A DNA stretch of 64,000 nt from positions 1 to 64,000 of the forward strand of contig JACIWX010000001.1 in the NCBI GenBank assembly GCA_014360755.1, given 5' to 3'. Below the pieces are notes generated by a model, which did no database searches, was not told where the DNA came from, and worked only from the letters and a program-made list of their open reading frames with translations. The translations under genes and the position numbers were made by a program. This DNA is from Chloroflexota bacterium. Lineage in GTDB: Bacteria > Chloroflexota > Anaerolineae > UBA2200. How positions within the stretch are numbered: the first letter of the stretch is position 1; each line of letters opens with the position of its first letter. This document shows positions 35,379 through 44,481 of this stretch, piece after piece.

Positions 35379-35906
35379 ATGAAGCAGGACAAAAATTTCT
35401 ATATTTTGGCCATTGTGCTAGGAGTGCTGGCTATCTTGCTAAGCACGTGTTTGGGCGCACTTGCGGGCGGCCTCGTTGGCTACTGGGCAGGCCGAAGAGC
35501 AGCCACCGCGGTAATACCCTTGCCTTTGCCTGAGGAGAAGCAGCCTACCCCCATCGTACCCCAAAAGCCTCAGCCGACTCCTCCCGAAAGCCTTCCGTGG
35601 AAGCCTGTAGTAAATGGGGCTCTGATTACCAGGGTGGTTGATGACAGTCCGGCTGATGAGGCAGGCATAAAACCCGGAGATGTGATTATTGCGGTAGATG
35701 GGAAGCGGGTTACAGAGGAAAACGCCCTAGATCAGATTATCCGCGGGTATCGGCCTGGGGATAAAGTGGAAATAACGTTATGGAGGGGAGCACGGGAGCG
35801 GAGTCTTAAAGTGAAACTGGGAAGCCGACCAGAAGATCCTGGTATCCCTTACCTGGGGGTGTATTATATCCCGTTCATCAGCGTACAACGCCCTGGAGGC
35901 GACTAA
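35379..35906 (+). CDS. Membrane-anchored PDZ-domain protein
   Basis: A 175-residue protein: an N-terminal membrane segment (about 8-36), a Pro-rich linker (45-72) and a PDZ domain (GALITRVVDDSPADEAGIKPGDVIIAVDGKRV, then RPGDKVEITLWRGARERSLKVKLG). There is no protease domain, unlike HtrA/DegP. It probably tethers a partner at the outer face of the membrane. It follows the zinc-ribbon gene by 82 bp and may share its transcript. Confidence 0.85.
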   Translation: MKQDKNFYILAIVLGVLAILLSTCLGALAGGLVGYWAGRRAATAVIPLPLPEEKQPTPIVPQKPQPTPPESLPWKPVVNGALITRVVDDSPADEAGIKPGDVIIAVDGKRVTEENALDQIIRGYRPGDKVEITLWRGARERSLKVKLGSRPEDPGIPYLGVYYIPFISVQRPGGD

Positions 35907-35921
35907 AAGGGTTCAAAAAGT

Positions 35922-36620
35922 TTACCCTATAAATGGGGTATTCCTGAGGACATCTACCGCTTCAGGGGGCAATGCACTAGGGACTTGGTGCAGCAAGTGA
36001 CAAATCACCAGTATGCGGGCTGTGTTCTCTAATGCGATGGCTCGCCTAACGGCCTGTTGCAGGTCTAGCCCTATGGTGACCATTCCTTCATGAAGTAGCA
36101 AGGCTGCGGGGATTCCGTCTGTCAATTTTGCGGCTACTTCGCGCAGCCATTGCTGCTTGAGCAAGGGATAGGCTGGAATGCGTGGCAAGTCAGTGAAAGG
36201 GATAGCCTCCATGGTAATGGGTGGGATGGGTAATTGACAGATTCCAAGCACAGTAGTCATAGGGGCTTTGCAGTGAACGATGGCGCGCACGTCTGCCCTG
36301 GCACGGTAGATGGCTAGATGCATTTGCTGTGCGAGGCTAGGATGCCCTCGCTTGCCCAGAATTCGCCCCTCTATCGTCAGTTCGAGGAGGTCGTTTGCCG
36401 TTATCTTTTCTACGAAGGGCACAGATGGGGTCATCAGAACGGTGTCCGTAGTAGAGACACGCGTGCTGATCTCGCCTGTGCTTGTGCTCAGCAGGCTCGA
36501 ACGGACAAGGCTATCGAGCGCCATCATTATTTGTGGAGCCCACTGCTCTTTGGTGCTGAGGCTGCTTTTCCTTGTAGCCATCCATTGCCCTGTCGCTTGT
36601 GTTACCGATCCATTAGCCAT
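35922..36620 (-). CDS. Divergent class II aldolase/adducin-like protein, catalytic residues missing
   Basis: A 232-residue protein with the class II aldolase fold (SLLSTSTGEISTRVS, LMTPS, HLAIYRARADVRAIVH, LLHEGMVTIGLDLQQAV). Compared with fuculose-phosphate aldolase motifs, the catalytic Glu of P-S-S-E is Ala97 (P-S-L-A). The second metal His of H-x-H is Lys118 (H116-C-K), and the GN of the substrate loop is GE (49-50). His116 and His177 remain. It is therefore probably not an ordinary aldolase; a binding or changed catalytic role is likely. Confidence 0.75.
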   Translation of the reverse strand: MANGSVTQATGQWMATRKSSLSTKEQWAPQIMMALDSLVRSSLLSTSTGEISTRVSTTDTVLMTPSVPFVEKITANDLLELTIEGRILGKRGHPSLAQQMHLAIYRARADVRAIVHCKAPMTTVLGICQLPIPPITMEAIPFTDLPRIPAYPLLKQQWLREVAAKLTDGIPAALLLHEGMVTIGLDLQQAVRRAIALENTARILVICHLLHQVPSALPPEAVDVLRNTPFIG

Positions 36621-36643
36621 CTTTTTGCCTCATTCCTACTTAC

Positions 36644-36688
36644 AGTATAGCACACTTATGTTACATTTCGGCTTCTGTCAGGTAACAT
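36644..36688 (-). promoter_or_regulatory. Promoter with overlapping inverted repeat upstream of the aldolase-like gene
   Basis: Minus-strand -10 TATACT at 36644-36649. An inverted repeat ATGTTAC (36658-36664) / GTAACAT (36682-36688) with a 17-bp spacer covers the -35 region. It could be an operator for a dimeric regulator. Confidence 0.35.
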
Positions 36689-36780
36689 GATGGTAATTTT
36701 ATCCATGACAGGACATAGTCCTCGACCTGCTTTTTTGATGGAGCCTCACCCCTATGCCCCCTTGTCTACTAAGTTTTTCG

Positions 36781-36809
36781 CTTGGGGTGACAGAATTTTC
36801 AACACGCTC
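36781..36809 (-). mobile_element. MITE-like inverted-repeat element, copy D (one end only)
   Basis: GGGGTGACAGAATTTTCAAC followed by ACGCTC matches the terminus of copy C with two changes. No second terminus is found within 160 bp to the left, so this is a truncated copy. Its TIR supplies the stop codon of the C45-type hydrolase gene (TGA at 36808-36810). Confidence 0.55.
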
Positions 36810-38112
36810 ATCTATGGCCGTGCCCGAGCAATGCTTCGCTTAGATTGAGCAGGGCATAAGGTTTTGGGACTTTTCCGTTGTATGCAATCCAGGCAGTGAG
36901 CCTGCCAGGACAGAAAAGCGCGCTATAGAAGGGGATGACTGGTGCTCCCGGCACATTTTGGGTGGTCATCTCCCTGTCCTCCTGGAGAAAGGTAAGTGCC
37001 TTTTCCACGCCGATCCAGCCGTGGTTAAAGTGAAGTTGGGTTTGGATCTGTTCAAGACGGGTCTTGCTCAGTTCCTTTTCTTGTACGGTAAGGGTCTCTT
37101 CTCGCAATAAAGCCAGTTCTGGGTCAATAAAGTGGTTTGTCCGTGCCAGTAGCCCTTCTTCTCCTCCCAATTCAAAGATAGCGTAGTGATGGGTAGATAG
37201 CTCGAGGACTATGGCATTGGGAGCCTTGCCATCGCCAAGCAATACGTTGCCACCGGTACTATGAGGAGCAGCCAGGAGCATATTGACCGCTTCGTCCAGG
37301 TTGCCAGCATGCTGCAGAACCTGTCGCAGTAAAAACGGCAAAGGTTGTCCCCGCATTGCTGTGCCTACCGCAGGGGAACTGGATAATGCTACCGCGATTT
37401 TCTCTTCATTCATTCCTGTCCATACGCCAACCATGCCCATGACGCCTACGGAGAAAAAAGCGTTGCCGAAAGCCGGCTGACGTACCACTGTCAACAGGTA
37501 AGGGGAGAACAAATCGCTCTCGGAGTGATCCAGGTTATAGCCTAGGAGCAATTCTCCGTCTATCGTTGCCCTTCCCCATGCACCCCAAAACATACCAGAG
37601 GCGACGTTCGACTCAGCATTGCTTTGCTGCAGCGCAGCGAGCCGTAAGAGAGGGGATTCCCATACAGGCAATTGATTGGCTAATGCTAGAAGATCTGGGA
37701 TCGTGTTGAGAAGCAAGATATCCTGGTACGGTAAGCCAGCGCCGTCAGCGATGCCTTGCATTTCCGCACGTAGGTCATTGGGTATGTCCTGGTCGGCTAT
37801 GCGGGCATAGGCGAGTAGCCAGAAATGCGCCACCCCTTGCTCCAGGATGAGATAGTCATAGAGGTAATTCTGGACGAGCTGGCGCAATTCCTTGCGAAAC
37901 AGAGCCCCCTGTTGTAAGCCCATCTCGTAGGGCTTGCCCTGCAGATACACAGTACGTATTCCAGATGTTGTTTCAACCCGTCCTGGAGGGTTCGGAGTGT
38001 GTATGGGGCGGAGCGCTGGGGGCGACAGCATGATGAGGAAAGTCGAGAACAGTATCAGGGCGTAATGGGCGATTCTGTGTCTCAATGGCTCTTTATCCCG
38101 CGACTTGTTCAT
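36808..38112 (-). CDS. C45-type (acyltransferase/phospholipase B-like) hydrolase, nucleophile Cys not conserved
   Basis: A 434-residue protein with an N-terminal membrane segment (about 15-34) and an Ntn-type fold: LQQGALFRKELRQLV, GADGAGL-like region, WGRATIDGELLLGYNLDHSES and a later NVLLGDG. In C45 enzymes a Cys precedes the AWG-x-A-T-x-D-G motif. Here the corresponding stretch (170-180) reads VASGMFWGAWG without any Cys, leaving Ser172 as the only candidate nucleophile. The gene ends inside element copy D, so its original C-terminus may have been altered. Transcribed after der. Confidence 0.75.
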   Translation of the reverse strand: MNKSRDKEPLRHRIAHYALILFSTFLIMLSPPALRPIHTPNPPGRVETTSGIRTVYLQGKPYEMGLQQGALFRKELRQLVQNYLYDYLILEQGVAHFWLLAYARIADQDIPNDLRAEMQGIADGAGLPYQDILLLNTIPDLLALANQLPVWESPLLRLAALQQSNAESNVASGMFWGAWGRATIDGELLLGYNLDHSESDLFSPYLLTVVRQPAFGNAFFSVGVMGMVGVWTGMNEEKIAVALSSSPAVGTAMRGQPLPFLLRQVLQHAGNLDEAVNMLLAAPHSTGGNVLLGDGKAPNAIVLELSTHHYAIFELGGEEGLLARTNHFIDPELALLREETLTVQEKELSKTRLEQIQTQLHFNHGWIGVEKALTFLQEDREMTTQNVPGAPVIPFYSALFCPGRLTAWIAYNGKVPKPYALLNLSEALLGHGHR

Positions 38113-38167
38113 CTTAAGGCATCAAGAAGAGACGGGTGTATGGCAAGTGGTACTCCTCTGGTCTCTA

Positions 38168-39490
38168 TTACCTGCGCTCGCGTCCTTCAAAACGCAAGCG
38201 CAGAGGCGTGCCCTCAAATCCCCAGCGCTCACGGATGCGGTTCTCCAGATAACGTTGATAGAAAAAATGCACTAGGCGGCTGTCATTGACGAAGAACACC
38301 AATGTCGGTGGATCTACGACGGGCTGGGTAGCGTAGTAAAATTTCAAGCGCTTGCCTGCTTTGGAAGGAGGGCTATGGCGAGCAATGGATTCCTGCAGCA
38401 GGTCATTGAGTTGGCCAGTGGGTATACGCTGGTAGCGTTGTTCATAGACTCGGAGGGCTGTTTCCAGAATCTGATCAATCTGCCACCCTCTTAGCGCTGA
38501 GACGAACAAGACTGGTGCATAGGGGATAAATTTGAGTTGGCGGCGTATATGTTTCTTGAAAGAATCCATATTCGCGCTCTCTTTAGGCACTAGATCCCAT
38601 TTGTTGACGACGATGATCACGCTTTTGCTAGCCTCCAGGATATAGCCGGCAATGTGAGTATCCTGGGCGGTTACTCCCTCACTTGCATCAATAAGCAGCA
38701 GGACAACATCCGCACGATTGATTGCTTTGAGTGCGCGCAACACACTGTATTTTTCTATCCCTGGAGCAATGCTGCCACGCTTGCGTATCCCGGCGGTGTC
38801 AATCAACACGATGGATTGTCCTTGCCATTCCAGAACTGTATCAATCGCATCGCGGGTGGTGCCAGGTATCTCGCTGACAATGGCGCGCTCTTCGCCCAGC
38901 AAGGCATTGAGCAAGCTTGACTTGCCCACATTCGTCCGTCCTACGATGGCGATCTCGACGGCCTTTGCTTCCCCTTCCTTCTCGAGTTCTTCTGGAGGGA
39001 ATAGCGTTACTACTGCGTCTAGCAGATCTGCGACGCCAGAGCCATGTAGTGCGGATATAGCGTATACTTCGCCCAGCCCTAGTGAATAGAAATCCGCAGA
39101 GTCCATACGGCGCTGTGAGGTGTCTGCTTTGTTGGCTGCGAGGAACACTGGTTTTTGTGCCCGGTGCAGGATCTCGGCGATTTGTTGGTCGGCTGGTGTT
39201 ACTCCTTCCAGCACATCAGTAACAAAGATGATTACATCCGCGTCGGCAATAGCCTGCTGCGCTTGTAAACGCACACGCGAAAGCAAATCATCTTCTGCGC
39301 CAAGCACAAGGCCGCCAGTGTCAACGAGAGTGAAAACGCGCCCTTGCCATTCCGCATCAGCATAAAGACGGTCACGCGTGGTGCCAGGCAGATCCTCTAC
39401 GATTGCCAAGCGCTCTCCCACGATGCGGTTGAACAGAGTAGATTTGCCTACATTCTGGCGACCTACAATCGCCACCAAAGGTTTCACCAT
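38168..39490 (-). CDS. der: Ribosome-associated GTPase Der (EngA)
   Basis: A 440-residue tandem GTPase with two complete G domains: G1 GRQNVGKSTLFNRI and GRTNVGKSSLLNAL, G3 DTGGL and DTAGI, G4 NKAD and NKWD, plus the C-terminal KH-like domain. It is required for 50S subunit assembly. It lies downstream of the UbiA-type gene by 49 bp. Confidence 0.97.
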   Translation of the reverse strand: MVKPLVAIVGRQNVGKSTLFNRIVGERLAIVEDLPGTTRDRLYADAEWQGRVFTLVDTGGLVLGAEDDLLSRVRLQAQQAIADADVIIFVTDVLEGVTPADQQIAEILHRAQKPVFLAANKADTSQRRMDSADFYSLGLGEVYAISALHGSGVADLLDAVVTLFPPEELEKEGEAKAVEIAIVGRTNVGKSSLLNALLGEERAIVSEIPGTTRDAIDTVLEWQGQSIVLIDTAGIRKRGSIAPGIEKYSVLRALKAINRADVVLLLIDASEGVTAQDTHIAGYILEASKSVIIVVNKWDLVPKESANMDSFKKHIRRQLKFIPYAPVLFVSALRGWQIDQILETALRVYEQRYQRIPTGQLNDLLQESIARHSPPSKAGKRLKFYYATQPVVDPPTLVFFVNDSRLVHFFYQRYLENRIRERWGFEGTPLRLRFEGRERR

Positions 39491-39539
39491 CGCCGAACCT
39501 CTAGTTCAATCCACCGAATAGCAAACCAATGGCGATAAT

Positions 39540-40415
39540 CTAGTGGAAATACAAGACAATGATGACCGCCAGTCCCCATAGAACAACTGTCAGGAGGAGA
39601 GGCCGGTCCTTCAGCAACAGGTCTTCTGGTTCGCCCCCTTCTCCCTTGATGTGGACAAGGTACATATAGCGGAATAACCCATACAGGACAAAGGGGATAG
39701 TCAGCATCATGGCATGGTTGGGGGGCAAACCAGCCGCGGAGAAGGTGTAGAGAGAGTAAGCCATGGCGGTGCAGGCAGTGACCATCCGAATCATGTCATC
39801 GAGCAATGGGAGGCTGTATTCATTGAATATGCTGCGATGTTCGTTGGCGTTTTCGTTGAGCAACACTAGTTCTTGGCGCCTTTTGCTGATGGCGATAAAC
39901 AGAGCAAGCAGCACCATACAAAGGTAAAGCCATGGTGAAAAACGCGCCGTTTTCACAATTACGACGCCTCCTGCTACACGCAGCACAAAACCCGCTGCCA
40001 CTGTGAGCACATCAATGATCACCAGGTTCTTTAACCAGAAAGAGTAGAGGATCATTGTGATCAGGTAAAGGCTGATAATGGCTGCAAACAGTGGGTCGAG
40101 TAAATAGGCTACCGGAATGGAAACAGCAATAAGCAGCCCAGCCACAATCACAGCCAGTCCTGGAGCCAGTTCTCCAGAGGCTAGGGGGCGATTGCGTTTG
40201 GTGGGATGCTGGCGATCCCTTTCCATATCGGACAGGTCATTAATGAGATAGACCGCACTGCTGATGGCACAGAAGAGGCAAAAGCCTAAGAGTGATTTAG
40301 CAAGAAGCCTGGGCACGAAGAGTTTGCCGTCAAAAACAAGCGCGGCTAGCACAAAGATATTTTTCGTCCATTGCTTTGGTCGCATTGCTTTCAGTAATGA
40401 AACGAGCGTCTTCAA
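39540..40415 (-). CDS. UbiA-family prenyltransferase (decaprenyl-phosphate phosphoribosyltransferase-like)
   Basis: A 291-residue polytopic enzyme with MRPKQWTKNIFVLAALVF, the first Asp-rich motif YLINDLSDMERDRQHPTKRNRPLASGEL and a second SISKRRQEL region. This pattern matches DPPR synthases, which transfer phosphoribose to polyprenyl phosphate. TTG 40415 has GGAGG 6 nt upstream. Possible role in cell-wall or surface-glycan synthesis; the genes for the later epimerase are not in the window. Confidence 0.88.
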   Translation of the reverse strand: MKTLVSLLKAMRPKQWTKNIFVLAALVFDGKLFVPRLLAKSLLGFCLFCAISSAVYLINDLSDMERDRQHPTKRNRPLASGELAPGLAVIVAGLLIAVSIPVAYLLDPLFAAIISLYLITMILYSFWLKNLVIIDVLTVAAGFVLRVAGGVVIVKTARFSPWLYLCMVLLALFIAISKRRQELVLLNENANEHRSIFNEYSLPLLDDMIRMVTACTAMAYSLYTFSAAGLPPNHAMMLTIPFVLYGLFRYMYLVHIKGEGGEPEDLLLKDRPLLLTVVLWGLAVIIVLYFH

Positions 40416-40452
40416 TCGAGTCCTCCATGTGAGTAAGCGTCTTGTTCTCTAA

Positions 40453-40480
40453 ATAATAGCCAATTCTAGGCTGCCGTCAA
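40453..40480 (-). promoter_or_regulatory. Promoter of the UbiA-der operon (divergent from tlyA)
   Basis: Minus strand TTGACG (40475-40480), 16-bp spacer, TATTAT (40453-40458). Its -35 box is separated by one base from the -35 box of the tlyA promoter. Confidence 0.55.
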
Positions 40481-40481
40481 C

Positions 40482-40510
40482 TTGACTTATCTGGCGACTG
40501 CGCTTATCCT
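40482..40510 (+). promoter_or_regulatory. Promoter of tlyA, predicting a leaderless mRNA
   Basis: TTGACT (40482-40487), 17-bp spacer, TATCCT (40505-40510). The GTG start of tlyA begins 7 nt after the -10 box, where transcription should start. Confidence 0.55.
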
Positions 40511-40516
40511 AGTCCT

Positions 40517-41302
40517 GTGGAGAAAGAGCGGCTCGATATCTTGCTTTTCAAGCGTGGGCTGGTAGAAAGCCGGGAACAAGGCCGGCGACTGATCATGGCT
40601 GGGCAGGTGTCTGTCAATGGTGAAACCATTGACAAGCCTGGCACACGTGTCCCTTTGACGGCGGTGATACACATTGAACGAGAACCAGCCTATGTAAGCC
40701 GGGGAGGGATGAAACTCGAGGCTGCTTTGACGGCTTTTGGCATTGATGTGCGTGGTCTTGTGGCCGCAGATATTGGAGCATCCACGGGGGGGTTCACGGA
40801 TTGTCTCCTCCAACATGGTGCAGCCCGAGTCTATGCCATTGATGTAGGCTATGGGCAGTTGGCTTGGCGGTTGCGTCAGGACCCACGGGTTGTGGTGATG
40901 GAACGGGTCAATGTGCGCTATTTGAGTGGGTTGCCTGAACCGATTGACCTTGCCACCATTGATGTATCGTTCATTTCACTCAAATTGGTACTGCCTGTGG
41001 TGATGCGTTTGCTCAAACCCAATGGGCAAATCATCGCTTTGATCAAGCCACAGTTTGAGGCTGGGCGAAAGCAGATAGGCAAGGGGGGCGTGGTGAAAGA
41101 CCCTGCTGTGCATCAAGCGGTATTGTATGATGTGCTGGGCTGGGCAATGCAGCAGGGGCTCCATGTCCGTGGCGTGATGCCGTCACCATTGCGTGGTCCT
41201 GCTGGGAACGTCGAGTTCTTGGCTCATTTTGTGCTACACCCAGGTGAACCTACACTTCCTCTGGACAAAATGGTGGAGGAATGCCTCGCCTCTTTCAGGT
41301 AG
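40517..41302 (+). CDS. tlyA: TlyA-family 16S/23S rRNA (cytidine-2'-O)-methyltransferase
   Basis: A 261-residue protein with an N-terminal S4 RNA-binding domain ([31 protein letters not shown]), linker [11 protein letters not shown] and an FtsJ-type SAM domain ([48 protein letters not shown]). It methylates rRNA 2'-OH groups. The start is a GTG with no Shine-Dalgarno, placed where the promoter predicts the transcript 5' end. Confidence 0.92.
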   Translation: MEKERLDILLFKRGLVESREQGRRLIMAGQVSVNGETIDKPGTRVPLTAVIHIEREPAYVSRGGMKLEAALTAFGIDVRGLVAADIGASTGGFTDCLLQHGAARVYAIDVGYGQLAWRLRQDPRVVVMERVNVRYLSGLPEPIDLATIDVSFISLKLVLPVVMRLLKPNGQIIALIKPQFEAGRKQIGKGGVVKDPAVHQAVLYDVLGWAMQQGLHVRGVMPSPLRGPAGNVEFLAHFVLHPGEPTLPLDKMVEECLASFR

Positions 41303-41385
41303 GGAGGAACAGAAACAAAACGTCACCCTCAGGGCGGGATACTTTCATAGAATTTTCAGTTTGATGTGCTATCTTGTTACGGAGG

Positions 41386-41414
41386 TTTGCAGACACCAGC
41401 GGATGGGCTATAAT
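41386..41414 (+). promoter_or_regulatory. Promoter of the surface-glycan operon
   Basis: TTTGCA (41386-41391), 17-bp spacer, TATAAT (41409-41414). Transcription should start near 41421, which places the ATG at 41403 upstream of the transcript and supports TTG 41445 as the start of the DegT gene. Confidence 0.6.
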
Positions 41415-41444
41415 GGGAACAATAAGGACAGAGGTGGGCGTGAC

Positions 41445-42542
41445 TTGATCCCGTTCGGCGATCTCCGACTGCAATATCAAGCCATTAAAGTTGAACTGGA
41501 CAACGCAATCCAGTCCGTGCTCGATAGCGGGTGGTTTATTTTAGGCAAGAATGTGGCTGCCTTCGAGAGCGAATTTGCTGCCTATTGTGGCGCAGCCTTT
41601 GCTGTGGGAGTGGGGAACGGTACTGAGGCTTTACAACTGGCGCTGATGGCTTGCGGCATAGGCCCAGGCGATGAGGTGATCACTGCTCCGAACAGTGCCA
41701 CGTTTACTGCTCTGGCTATCTCGGCGGTGGGCGCCGTCCCTACGTTTGTGGACATCCATCCTGAGACCTATAACTTAGATCCGCAGCGGTTAGAAGAAGC
41801 CATCGGAACCCGTACCAAGGCGATCATGCCAGTCCATCTTTATGGACAGCCGGCAGACATGGACCCCATTCTGGATATTGCGCGTAGGCATAACCTGTTT
41901 GTCATCGAGGATGCGGCGCAGGCACATGGAGCTCTGTACAAGGGGCACCCTGTGGGAACTCTGGGGGATGTGGGGTGTTTTAGTTTTTATCCAAGCAAGA
42001 ATCTGGGAGCTTTCGGCGATGGAGGTATGATCGTTACCAACAATCCCGAGATCGCGGACAAAGTGCGCATGTTGCGCAACGGTGGCCAAAAATCCCGCTA
42101 CGATCACCAATTATTAGGTATGAACAGCCGGTTGGATGAATTGCAGGCGGCGATACTGCGCGTGAAGTTAAGGTACCTGGATAAGTGGAATGAGCGTCGC
42201 CGTCATATCGCGGCACTCTACACTGCTCTCCTTGGTGACAGCACAGTGGAGCCCCCTGTGGATATGCCTTATGCGAAACATGTGTATCATTTGTATGTCA
42301 TCCGCTGCAAAGAGCGCGCAGCGCTGCAAAAATACTTGGCTGAACAAGGGGTGGAGACGGCGATCCACTATCCTACTCCAATTCATCTGCAAAAGGCTTA
42401 TCGCTGGCTGAACCTGGGTCGGGGTTCATTCCCTATTGCGGAGCAGTACGCCGAAGAGGTGCTATCTCTACCTATTTATCCGGAACTAACGGATGCCAAA
42501 GTTCGCCAAATTGCCACATATATTCGTGATTGGCATGCATAG
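41445..42542 (+). CDS. DegT/DnrJ/EryC1/StrS-family sugar aminotransferase
   Basis: A 365-residue PLP enzyme with the typical N-terminus M-I-P-F-x-D-L (TTG start after AGGTGGG), the PLP Lys185 in [34 protein letters not shown], and the [14 protein letters not shown] loop. It transfers an amino group to a nucleotide keto-sugar used for surface glycans. The frame is open to 41193, overlapping tlyA, but that part lies upstream of the promoter. First gene of the operon to 49606. Confidence 0.9.
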   Translation: MIPFGDLRLQYQAIKVELDNAIQSVLDSGWFILGKNVAAFESEFAAYCGAAFAVGVGNGTEALQLALMACGIGPGDEVITAPNSATFTALAISAVGAVPTFVDIHPETYNLDPQRLEEAIGTRTKAIMPVHLYGQPADMDPILDIARRHNLFVIEDAAQAHGALYKGHPVGTLGDVGCFSFYPSKNLGAFGDGGMIVTNNPEIADKVRMLRNGGQKSRYDHQLLGMNSRLDELQAAILRVKLRYLDKWNERRRHIAALYTALLGDSTVEPPVDMPYAKHVYHLYVIRCKERAALQKYLAEQGVETAIHYPTPIHLQKAYRWLNLGRGSFPIAEQYAEEVLSLPIYPELTDAKVRQIATYIRDWHA

Positions 42543-42550
42543 GAGTGTAT

Positions 42551-43300
42551 ATGGCTAAGAGCATTACCGCATTTTTCCCTGCTTACAACGACGGGGGCAC
42601 GATCGCCAGCATGGTGATCTCTGCCCTGCTAACCCTGCGGGAGTTGACCGATGACTATGAGGTAATTGTGGTCAATGATGGCAGTGTGGATTATACGCCA
42701 GAGATCTTGGAGGAACTGGCTAGGGTATATAACCATGTCCGCGTGATCCACCATGAACGGAATAAGGGCTATGGAGGGGCGCTGCGCACCGGTTTTGCCA
42801 ATGCGAGCAAAGAATTGATTTTCTATACCGATGGGGATGCCCAATATGATGCACGTGAGTTGAAGCTCTTGTATCCCGCGCTTGTAGATGGCGTGGACAT
42901 GGTTAATGGATACAAGATCAGCCGCTCCGATCCCTGGTACAGAACAGTGATTGGGCGCATGTATCATTGGATCGCCAAGTTGAGTTTTGGCCTGAAGCTG
43001 AGGGATGTGGATTGTGACTTTCGCTTGATGAGGCGAGAGATTTTCGATAAGGTGCAACTGGAGTCTAATAGTGGCGTTATCTGTGTCGAGATGATGAAGA
43101 AAATTCAGGACGCCGGTTTTGTCATCGCCGAGGTCCCTGTACACCACTACCATCGCGTCTATGGCCGCTCTCAGTTCTTCAACTTTCGTCGCACGTTCCG
43201 CGTGGGGGTTGACCTCTTGCGGCTGTGGGTAAAGCTGGTGCTCAAACCCAAACTAAGCAGATGGAAAGCGTCAGAACCCGTGAAGCAAACTGAGGGGTAA
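42551..43300 (+). CDS. Glycosyltransferase family 2
   Basis: A 249-residue GT-A enzyme resembling dolichyl- or polyprenyl-phosphate sugar transferases: FFPAYNDGGTIASMV, VNDGSVDYTPEIL, NKGYGGALRTGF, the DGD metal site at 94-96 (FYTDGDAQYD) and VDCDFRLMRREIF. It has no large membrane domain. ATG 42551 with GGAG upstream. Probably loads a lipid carrier with a sugar. Confidence 0.9.
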   Translation: MAKSITAFFPAYNDGGTIASMVISALLTLRELTDDYEVIVVNDGSVDYTPEILEELARVYNHVRVIHHERNKGYGGALRTGFANASKELIFYTDGDAQYDARELKLLYPALVDGVDMVNGYKISRSDPWYRTVIGRMYHWIAKLSFGLKLRDVDCDFRLMRREIFDKVQLESNSGVICVEMMKKIQDAGFVIAEVPVHHYHRVYGRSQFFNFRRTFRVGVDLLRLWVKLVLKPKLSRWKASEPVKQTEG

Positions 43301-43302
43301 AG

Positions 43303-44478
43303 ATGATGAATCACTGGAGCAAAAGGCAGCGCGCTCGTGCTCTGATCACCATTGCTTTGCTTCTCCTCCTTGGCTGGTTGTTGTATCAGGCTCGCAGAGC
43401 ATTGTTGCCTTTTCTCTTAGGTAGTGTTTTTGCTTATATCCTGTTGCCTTTTATCAACTGGTTGGATGACCATGTGCGGAGATCGCTTAGCCAGCGTGTG
43501 GTGCGTGGCGTGTCGGTTCTCATTGCCTACGTGCTGACTCTTTTGATCATTTATGCGATATTGACATCCGTGATCCCGCCGATCGGCGTGCAGGTGGGCT
43601 CTCTCATCCAACGGCTGCCATATTTTGCGCGCAATGTTTACCATGCTGCGCCTGCGCTTGTACAGGATTGGTTGGACGCATACAACAGGGTTGTGCCAGA
43701 AAATATTCGCCTTGCCTTGCAGCACAGTTTTGAGAACACAATTCAGTCGCTGCTCAGGACCTTACAGACGGGCATCTTTAAAGGGATTAACGTAGTCTTC
43801 ACTACTGTTAGCTTCGTTTTGGGCTTGATTGTGGTTCCGCTTTGGATGTTCTATATCTTACGTGATGAGCCTGAAATCCGCACTCAATTCTATGGACTGG
43901 TTCCTAATTCTTATCGCGAGGATGTGCGGAATATCCTGCGCCTGATTGATGGCGTTTTGGGTGCTTACCTGCGAGGACAGTTGATCCTTTGCCTCAGTGT
44001 AGCTATTCTGACTACTATCGGTTTGCTAATCCTTGGTATAGATTTTGCTTTGCTTTTGGGCACTATTGCGGGTATTTTTGAAGTGATTCCAGTTCTGGGC
44101 CCGCTATTGGGAGCCATACCTGCGCTTTTAGTGACCCTGGCAACCTCTCCATCCAGGCTACTTTGGGTGGCTTTGTGGGCTGTCATCGTGCAACAGATTG
44201 AGAATTACCTGCTTGTACCACAAGTTGCCCGTGGAACTTTCCGCATACACCCAGCGTTAGCCATACTTGCCCTTGTTATTGGGAGTGAGGTCGCCGGTAT
44301 CTGGGGAGTTATCCTTTGCCTGCCTATTACGGCCATTATTCGGGATGTGACGCGCTATCTTTATCTACGTTTGTCGGATGACCCCTTATCGCCTGAAGAG
44401 GCGCTAGCCAGTGTGCGTATTCAGGCTCGGCCTTCGCTGTCTGTTACATCGCGAGCCAAAGATCTGTGGAAGAAGTGA
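43303..44478 (+). CDS. AI-2E/PerM-family membrane transporter
   Basis: A 391-residue polytopic protein with N-terminal membrane helices, a central soluble helical part (about 90-150) and the conserved C-terminal bundle (LLGTIAGIFEVIPVLGPLLGAIPALLV and QQIENYLLVPQVARGTFRIHPALAIL). The family includes the putative AI-2 exporter TqsA and cation/proton antiporters; the substrate is unknown. It starts 3 bp after the glycosyltransferase stop. Confidence 0.88.
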   Translation: MMNHWSKRQRARALITIALLLLLGWLLYQARRALLPFLLGSVFAYILLPFINWLDDHVRRSLSQRVVRGVSVLIAYVLTLLIIYAILTSVIPPIGVQVGSLIQRLPYFARNVYHAAPALVQDWLDAYNRVVPENIRLALQHSFENTIQSLLRTLQTGIFKGINVVFTTVSFVLGLIVVPLWMFYILRDEPEIRTQFYGLVPNSYREDVRNILRLIDGVLGAYLRGQLILCLSVAILTTIGLLILGIDFALLLGTIAGIFEVIPVLGPLLGAIPALLVTLATSPSRLLWVALWAVIVQQIENYLLVPQVARGTFRIHPALAILALVIGSEVAGIWGVILCLPITAIIRDVTRYLYLRLSDDPLSPEEALASVRIQARPSLSVTSRAKDLWKK

Positions 44479-44481
44479 TCT

